NCBI GenBank assembly: GCA_945483375.1
Contig: CALYRQ010000054.1
Location: 1 to 6,430, forward strand
Direction of reading: 5' to 3'
DNA from: an uncultured Elusimicrobia bacterium
GTDB lineage: Bacteria; Elusimicrobiota; Elusimicrobia; Elusimicrobiales; Elusimicrobiaceae
Length of the DNA stretch: 6,430 nucleotides
A program made the translations under genes and the position numbers. The notes below the pieces were generated by a model. It was not told the origin of the DNA and ran no database searches. It saw only the letters and a program-made list of their open reading frames with translations. Every line of letters begins with the position of its first letter. Position 1 is the stretch's first letter. This document shows positions 6,416 to 6,430 of this stretch, one piece after another.

Positions 6416-6430
6416 AAGGCAGAATCAGGC

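Overview
The window holds five complete protein genes that fill almost all of it. One housekeeping gene, gatB, lies on the minus strand at the left. A small surface-glycan neighbourhood occupies the rest: a MurJ/MviN-type flippase on the plus strand and a three-gene glycosyltransferase operon on the minus strand. The DNA is bacterial, with about balanced base composition in genes, AT-rich promoters, clear Shine-Dalgarno sites and tight packing. The GT9 (heptosyltransferase-type) gene suggests a bacterium with an outer membrane and LPS-like glycans. The phylum cannot be fixed by eye. A gut-type diderm lineage such as Elusimicrobiota would fit, but that is only a guess.

Layout: bases 1-49 carry a strong intergenic palindrome that may belong to a REP-like or IS200/IS605-type element. 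Bases 48-82 are the rho-independent terminator of gatB, which runs leftward from a GTG start at 1546. Only 34 bp separate gatB from the divergent flippase gene (1581-3095). This gap contains a perfectly symmetric -10-like box that could serve both directions, and it leaves the flippase mRNA almost leaderless. The flippase gene runs into the GT9 gene tail to tail with an 18-bp overlap and no visible terminator. The glycosyltransferase operon reads leftward from an AT-rich promoter at the right edge: a GT4-like protein with a damaged donor-binding motif (6370-5363), an intact GT4 enzyme (5347-4265), then the GT9 enzyme (4268-3078). The last two overlap by ATGA.

How they may work together (inference): the GT4 and GT9 enzymes would add sugars to a lipid-linked or LPS-type acceptor on the cytoplasmic face, and the MVF-family flippase would move a lipid-linked product across the inner membrane. 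Two proteins depart from their families in functionally important residues. The flippase lacks most of the arginines essential in E. coli MurJ, and the first glycosyltransferase has lost both glutamates of the EX7E motif and a phosphate-binding lysine. These are the two most interesting points. I found no RNA gene, CRISPR array or complete mobile element.
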